Of a DNA stretch of 64,000 bases, positions 60,327 to 64,000 are shown in pieces (position 1 is the first letter of the stretch; each line of letters opens with the position of its first letter). The notes under the pieces were generated by a model. The model did no database searches. It was not told the DNA's origin and worked only from the letters and a program-made list of their open reading frames with translations. This stretch comes from Henriciella barbarensis (GTDB lineage: Bacteria > Pseudomonadota > Alphaproteobacteria > Caulobacterales > Hyphomonadaceae): positions 1,517,847 to 1,581,846 of the forward strand of contig NZ_QWGB01000005.1 of NCBI RefSeq assembly GCF_003576345.1, given 5' to 3'. Position numbers and translations under genes: made by a program.

Positions 60327-62171
60327 CTAGCGCTCGCTGGCCTGGTTGACGCCAGGGGCGCCGCGATCGACATTCATCGGCATGCCGGCCATCGGGTCTG
60401 GCCAGCCGATCTGTTCTTCTCCATCATCGCTATAAGGGTTGGCGGGGGTGCCAGCCTCCTGAAGCCAGTGCCGGTCAGTTGCCCTGTCCCTGTAGAGGGC
60501 CAGACCCGCATCTCTGTAGTGCTGTGGCGCGCCGTCGAGCAACCAGGGTTTCAGGGCTTCTACGAGTTTGGCGAGCTGAGTGGTGAGGTCTTCATTGCCG
60601 GCGGCATCCCGCGCTGCGGCCAGCGCGGTTTGCGAGGCATCGATGACCGGCGCCAGCTTGGTATTCGCGTAACGGTCTCTCAGTACAGGCGCCAGGGCGA
60701 GGGCCGGTCCAACGAACAGCGGATCAATGTCATACCCATCCGTCAGGGCCTCGTGGAAATAGAGCGCCATGTCGGTGAAGTGATCGATCTCAGCCAGGGT
60801 TTCGTCGTCCATCGGAATATCGGAGAGCGGTGTTTCCGGACTGGCCGGTCTCGCTTCTGGAGCCTCCAGCTTGGAGAGGCCTTCTTTCAGGTTGGCTTCG
60901 CTATCCAGCAGGAACTGCCCGCTGGCGACGACCATGTCGCCACTTTCCAGTCCCGACAGGATTTCGGTCCGGCCATTGGCTGAGATTCCCGTTCGCACGG
61001 CGCGTCCGGAAAAGCGGCCATTGCCTTCGGCGATGACGACACTGGCACCCTCACCACCAAGCAGAATGGCTTCACTCGGAACCGAAAGCCGCGGATGGCC
61101 ACCGACATTCAGGCTTATGTCTGCATAGGCGCCCGGGCGAAGATAGCCCGATGCATTATCCACTTCGATCCTGACATCGGCGGTGCGGGTATTTGGATCA
61201 ATTGTTGGATAGATATAATCGATGCGGCCTTCGCCAGGCGCATCGGGCGCGCTTGGAAAATCGAGCTCGGCCGGCATGCCTGTCTCCACCAGAGGCAAAT
61301 CGCTCTCCGGCACAGAGGCAATGACCCACACATCGGCATAGGATTGAAGCCGTAATATGGGCGTACCGGGTTTTACATAGTCGCCATTGCGGATTTGGAG
61401 CTCGGCAACCGTGCCGCCAGCTTCCGCATAGACCGGGACGCGCTCAATGACTTGGCGGGTTTCGGTGAGCAGGTCGATGGCCGCGTTCTGCATACCAAGT
61501 GAGCGCAGGCGCTGCCGGACCGACGCGATACGCGCCTCGTTTCCAATTTTGAAAGAGTTCAGATAATCCCTTTGCGCGGCGATCAGGTCCGGACTGTAGA
61601 TCCGGTAGAGAAGGCTACCAGAGCGGACCGTGTCGCCTTCGGCATTGACCGCCAGATCCTCGATCCAGCCTTCCAGCCGCGATACGGTAACATTCTCCAG
61701 CCGCTCATTCGTCTCGACCGTACCGAAGGCTCTCAGTCTCCGGCCAAAATCACTTGTCTCGACCTGTGCTGTCCTGATCCCCATGGTCTGGATCATTTCC
61801 GGCGAGACCGCCACGCCCGAGCCGGTGTCATCGGCATAGACCGGGATATAATCCATGCCCATGGAATCCTTTTTCGGAACGGGGGACGTGTCCGGCTTGC
61901 CCATGGGATGCTTGTAGTAAAGGATTTCTCCTTTTGAGCCTGACGGCTCCTGCGGATGTTGGGCGGGCACCAAATCCATGCCGCAGATCGGGCAGGTGCC
62001 GTCCGGATCGGTCGAGATATAGTGCGGATGCATGGGGCAGGTGTATCGCTGCGTCTCGCTCGAAGCGCTTGGCAATTCAGCCTGGCCGCCCGATGTTCGG
62101 GCAGGCGCGCCGCATGTGGCAAACAAGAGGGCGGCAGATGCCGTGCCAATTATCAGGAATGTCTTTTTCAT
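60327..62171 (-). CDS. cusB: CusB-type efflux RND periplasmic adaptor
   Basis: This 614-residue membrane-fusion protein has an N-terminal signal with a possible lipid Cys20. A heavy-metal-binding domain follows at 43-69 (YTCPMHPHYISTDPDGTC and PICGMDLVP), then a second KHPMGKPDTSPVPKKDSMGM copy typical of CusB. The lipoyl, alpha-hairpin and beta-barrel domains follow (LEGWIEDLAVNAEGDTVRSG, GGTVAELQIRNGDYVKPGTP). The last ~150 residues (HFTDMALYFHEALTDGYDID) form an extra DUF3347-like helical domain. It links CusA to the TolC-like channel and passes metal. It overlaps the CusC gene by 4 bases. Confidence 0.92.
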   Translation of the reverse strand: MKKTFLIIGTASAALLFATCGAPARTSGGQAELPSASSETQRYTCPMHPHYISTDPDGTCPICGMDLVPAQHPQEPSGSKGEILYYKHPMGKPDTSPVPKKDSMGMDYIPVYADDTGSGVAVSPEMIQTMGIRTAQVETSDFGRRLRAFGTVETNERLENVTVSRLEGWIEDLAVNAEGDTVRSGSLLYRIYSPDLIAAQRDYLNSFKIGNEARIASVRQRLRSLGMQNAAIDLLTETRQVIERVPVYAEAGGTVAELQIRNGDYVKPGTPILRLQSYADVWVIASVPESDLPLVETGMPAELDFPSAPDAPGEGRIDYIYPTIDPNTRTADVRIEVDNASGYLRPGAYADISLNVGGHPRLSVPSEAILLGGEGASVVIAEGNGRFSGRAVRTGISANGRTEILSGLESGDMVVASGQFLLDSEANLKEGLSKLEAPEARPASPETPLSDIPMDDETLAEIDHFTDMALYFHEALTDGYDIDPLFVGPALALAPVLRDRYANTKLAPVIDASQTALAAARDAAGNEDLTTQLAKLVEALKPWLLDGAPQHYRDAGLALYRDRATDRHWLQEAGTPANPYSDDGEEQIGWPDPMAGMPMNVDRGAPGVNQASER

Positions 62172-63382
62172 TGTGTTACCAGGAGGGCATTCAGGCGTGC
62201 GATCGAAGCAGCCTTGCGGGCCGTTTCAGCTTCGATTTCCGCCCGGAGTTTGAGAATGGCGATCTCGCCGTCGATGATCGGCGCATAGCCGCCAACACCG
62301 GACTCATAAGTAATCAACTGGGCCTCGACTTCGTCTTCGACGGCAGCAATTTTGACCTGCAGGACATTGATACTGTCATCGGCCGAGCGGATAATGGCGT
62401 CCCGGGATGCGTACTGAGCCGCCGCATTCCGTGCGGCAGCCTGGTAGCGTTGCTCGGCGCCGGCCCGCTCAGCCTTAGCGGCGCGCAAGTTTGGTGCCTG
62501 CTTCCTTTCGGCCCAGAGCGGAACCGTAAAAGTCACCATACCGGAGACCCAGTCATCCCCCGCGAACATCGCGCCTTCATCGCGCTGTTGATAAGTGAGC
62601 TGGGCGCCCCATTCAGGTTTCCACGCTGAGCGGGCTTCATCGACACCGTAATTGGTAACGCGGACCGCCGCATCGGCAACACGCACGTTATGGAACTCAA
62701 GCGCGGCACCGGACCAGTCTTTTTCATTCAGGGGAGGGGCGCTGGTCGAGGGAACCAGACCGACGAGCTCGACCAGGAGCGCATCGGTCTCGGCTTCTTG
62801 CTGATCGAGATCAACAAGCGTCCGGGACACTTCCGCCCGCTCGCTTTCAATCTCCGCGAGGCGGTAAACGGCCGGGCGGCCCGCATCGATTTCTGCTTCT
62901 ACAATGTCGACAAGCTCGTCATATTTTGCATCTCGCGCTTCGGCGAGAGTTTTCTGTCTGGTTATTCTTCTCTTGTCAGCCAGAAGGGCGATCAGTTCGG
63001 CGCGCAATGCCGCGTAACGAGCATTGCGAATCGCCTCGGTCTGGACCGACATCGCCCGGGCTTCACCGGCGCGCGCTTGCCGGCCTGCGAGGTTTGGAAT
63101 TTGTTGCCGGATGCCGACGGCTTTATTGGTCGGCAGGTAAGTGTCGAAGGAGGGATCGAAGATCGGAAAGTTGTTGATCCCAAGGGATACGACGGGATCC
63201 GGTAACGCTGTTGCAGCGATAGCACGCTCCCGATTGGCCTCGGCATCATAACCGAGAGCGGAAAGACTTGGATGCGACTTGAGACGGGCTTCAAGCTCAT
63301 CAAAGCTCTGAGCGCTGGCAACCGTCGCCAGTGGAATAGCAGCAAACGCTGCGACCAGCAGGATTCTGGCAATGTGGGGCAT
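62168..63382 (-). CDS. TolC family outer-membrane efflux protein (CusC-like)
   Basis: The 404-residue protein has a signal peptide (cleaved near VASAQS) and the two-repeat helical barrel of TolC-type channels: LKSHPSLSALGYDAEANRER, DPVVSLGINNFP and a second half with WKPEWGAQLTYQQRDEGAMF, MVTFTVPLWAERKQAPN. Proline-rich FDPSFDTYLPTNKAVGIRQQ is typical of the heavy-metal branch. It would complete the CusABC tripartite pump. Confidence 0.9.
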   Translation of the reverse strand: MPHIARILLVAAFAAIPLATVASAQSFDELEARLKSHPSLSALGYDAEANRERAIAATALPDPVVSLGINNFPIFDPSFDTYLPTNKAVGIRQQIPNLAGRQARAGEARAMSVQTEAIRNARYAALRAELIALLADKRRITRQKTLAEARDAKYDELVDIVEAEIDAGRPAVYRLAEIESERAEVSRTLVDLDQQEAETDALLVELVGLVPSTSAPPLNEKDWSGAALEFHNVRVADAAVRVTNYGVDEARSAWKPEWGAQLTYQQRDEGAMFAGDDWVSGMVTFTVPLWAERKQAPNLRAAKAERAGAEQRYQAAARNAAAQYASRDAIIRSADDSINVLQVKIAAVEDEVEAQLITYESGVGGYAPIIDGEIAILKLRAEIEAETARKAASIARLNALLVTQ

Positions 63383-63454
63383 GATAAAACGGGAATTCCT
63401 GAATTGTGTGAAACGATGACGTCAGGCTGCTGTGGAAGCCGAAGGTCACCGCTC

Positions 63455-63874
63455 TCAATTCAGGAAGCGCTGTTTCAGAGAAATGGGTGTCTGGTGTGGC
63501 AGGACTGCATTTGGCGGCGGTCCTGTCGAGAGGGTCGACCGTTCAGGCGGAAACGCAACGGGCGCTTCAGCGAGTATGATCGGCAGGACAGGAGAAGGAT
63601 CGGCAGACAGTGTAATTGGGTTGGCGTCCGACTGCGCCTGGATCAGCATGGGCGCGCAATCTGTGCCCGCCAGGCAATCTGAATCCGACGACGACTGCGG
63701 AGATTTATCTGCGTCCGCCTCGATTTCCATCGCCATATCGTGGCAAGGATGACTTGTGCTGATTTCGACCTTGGTGGCCGCCTCGTCGCCCAACATGAAC
63801 GGACATGCCATGACAGGCTGCGCAGTAAGAATTGCTGCGGCCAAAAGGGTCAGGAGTCGTATCAGAATGGGCAT
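63455..63874 (-). CDS. secreted Cys/His-containing protein upstream of the Cus pump
   Basis: The 139-residue protein has a signal peptide (LLTLLAAAILTAQPVMA) and a mature region with STSHPCHDMAMEIEAD and DSDCLAGTDCAPML; the Cys, His and Met residues could bind copper. The C-terminal half is Pro-rich and low-complexity. Similar unnamed proteins often lead copper efflux operons. I do not recognise a named family. Confidence 0.65.
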   Translation of the reverse strand: MPILIRLLTLLAAAILTAQPVMACPFMLGDEAATKVEISTSHPCHDMAMEIEADADKSPQSSSDSDCLAGTDCAPMLIQAQSDANPITLSADPSPVLPIILAEAPVAFPPERSTLSTGPPPNAVLPHQTPISLKQRFLN

Positions 63875-63933
63875 CGGTTTGGTGGTTAGGTCAATAATCC
63901 AGAAATTTCAGTACAATACATTGAGAGATTCTA

Positions 63934-64000
63934 TCACTTTTTGCGCCCGCCGAGCACTGCCACAAGCTCCTCGACCTTTTCTCGTCGCTCGTCGACATTG
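63934..64000 (-). CDS. C-terminal end of an unidentified protein
   Basis: The last 21 codons of a minus-strand gene (NVDERREKVEELVAVLGGRKK, then TGA) enter from the right edge. The acidic helical end with a basic tail is not enough to name it; a regulator of the copper cluster is possible by position only. Confidence 0.4.
   Translation of the reverse strand, partial: NVDERREKVEELVAVLGGRKK

Noticed and set aside
1..64000. CRISPR arrays, rRNA and tRNA genes
   Set aside because: No regularly spaced repeats and no tRNA or rRNA signatures were noticed on reading either strand; a tRNAscan/Infernal run would be needed to exclude small RNAs.

Overview
The window looks like a chromosomal segment of an alphaproteobacterium. 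The reasons are high G+C coding with GTG/TTG starts, a plasmid-free mosaic of acyl-CoA catabolism genes, a TonB receptor, and a mobile element whose DUF2924/DUF3489/serine-recombinase set I know mainly from Alphaproteobacteria. A marine or soil catabolic generalist of the Hyphomonadaceae/Caulobacterales or Sphingomonadales type would fit. That placement is inference; no rRNA or other taxonomic marker is present.

Positions 1-38277 are a large catabolic region. It starts with the 5' end of a crotonase and a carotenoid-oxygenase family gene, then a plus-strand run: HMG-CoA-synthase-like protein with a DUF35 tail, SCP-x-like thiolase, family III CoA-transferase, acyl-CoA dehydrogenase, MaoC-like hydratase, second SCP-x-like thiolase, second acyl-CoA dehydrogenase. 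A minus-strand operon follows (AMP-ligase, two APH-fold phosphotransferases, a DUF6285 protein, a DUF7064/7065-like protein, a tandem hotdog protein). It resembles the phosphorylation-based route for 4-hydroxyacyl-CoAs known from levulinate catabolism. TetR and LuxR regulators separate it from a beta-oxidation operon (thiolase, FadJ-type enzyme, crotonase, MFS transporter). Next come an AMP-ligase with a TonB-dependent receptor, and an HxlR-regulated Rieske oxygenase operon (alpha, beta, crotonase, SDR, HSL-type hydrolase, crotonase, strong terminator). A TetR gene and a CitE-like lyase/AMP-ligase pair close the block. Together these genes could import a hydrophobic carboxylic or aromatic/terpenoid compound, activate it with CoA, hydroxylate it and shorten it; the substrate cannot be read from sequence.

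Positions 38492-54247 are an accessory, mobile region. Its frame is a ParB-domain DNA methyltransferase, a DUF5681 protein and a large terminase on the left, and a small ORF, DUF3489, DUF2924 and a large serine recombinase on the right. An IS6-family insertion sequence lies at the right edge. Between the two halves is a visibly lower-G+C cargo cassette (44444-50059): a promoter with a perfect inverted repeat, a small unknown gene, an XRE regulator, an ImmA/IrrE metallopeptidase fused to a chagasin-like cysteine-protease-inhibitor domain, a papain-like cysteine peptidase, a thymidylate-synthase-like protein, a MazG-like multidomain protein and, convergent to them, a protein with the 5-hmdU-DNA-kinase helical / alpha-glutamyl-putrescinyl-thymine pyrophosphorylase fold. 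This combination of a protease/inhibitor switch with pyrimidine or DNA-base modification enzymes is the best candidate for an undescribed system, probably anti-phage or element-encoded DNA hypermodification.

Positions 54302-64000 hold an acyltransferase-3 membrane protein and then a minus-strand copper/silver efflux cluster: a secreted Cys/His protein, CusC-like, CusB-like and CusA-like subunits, a small membrane protein and two CusF-like periplasmic copper carriers. The window ends inside another minus-strand gene.
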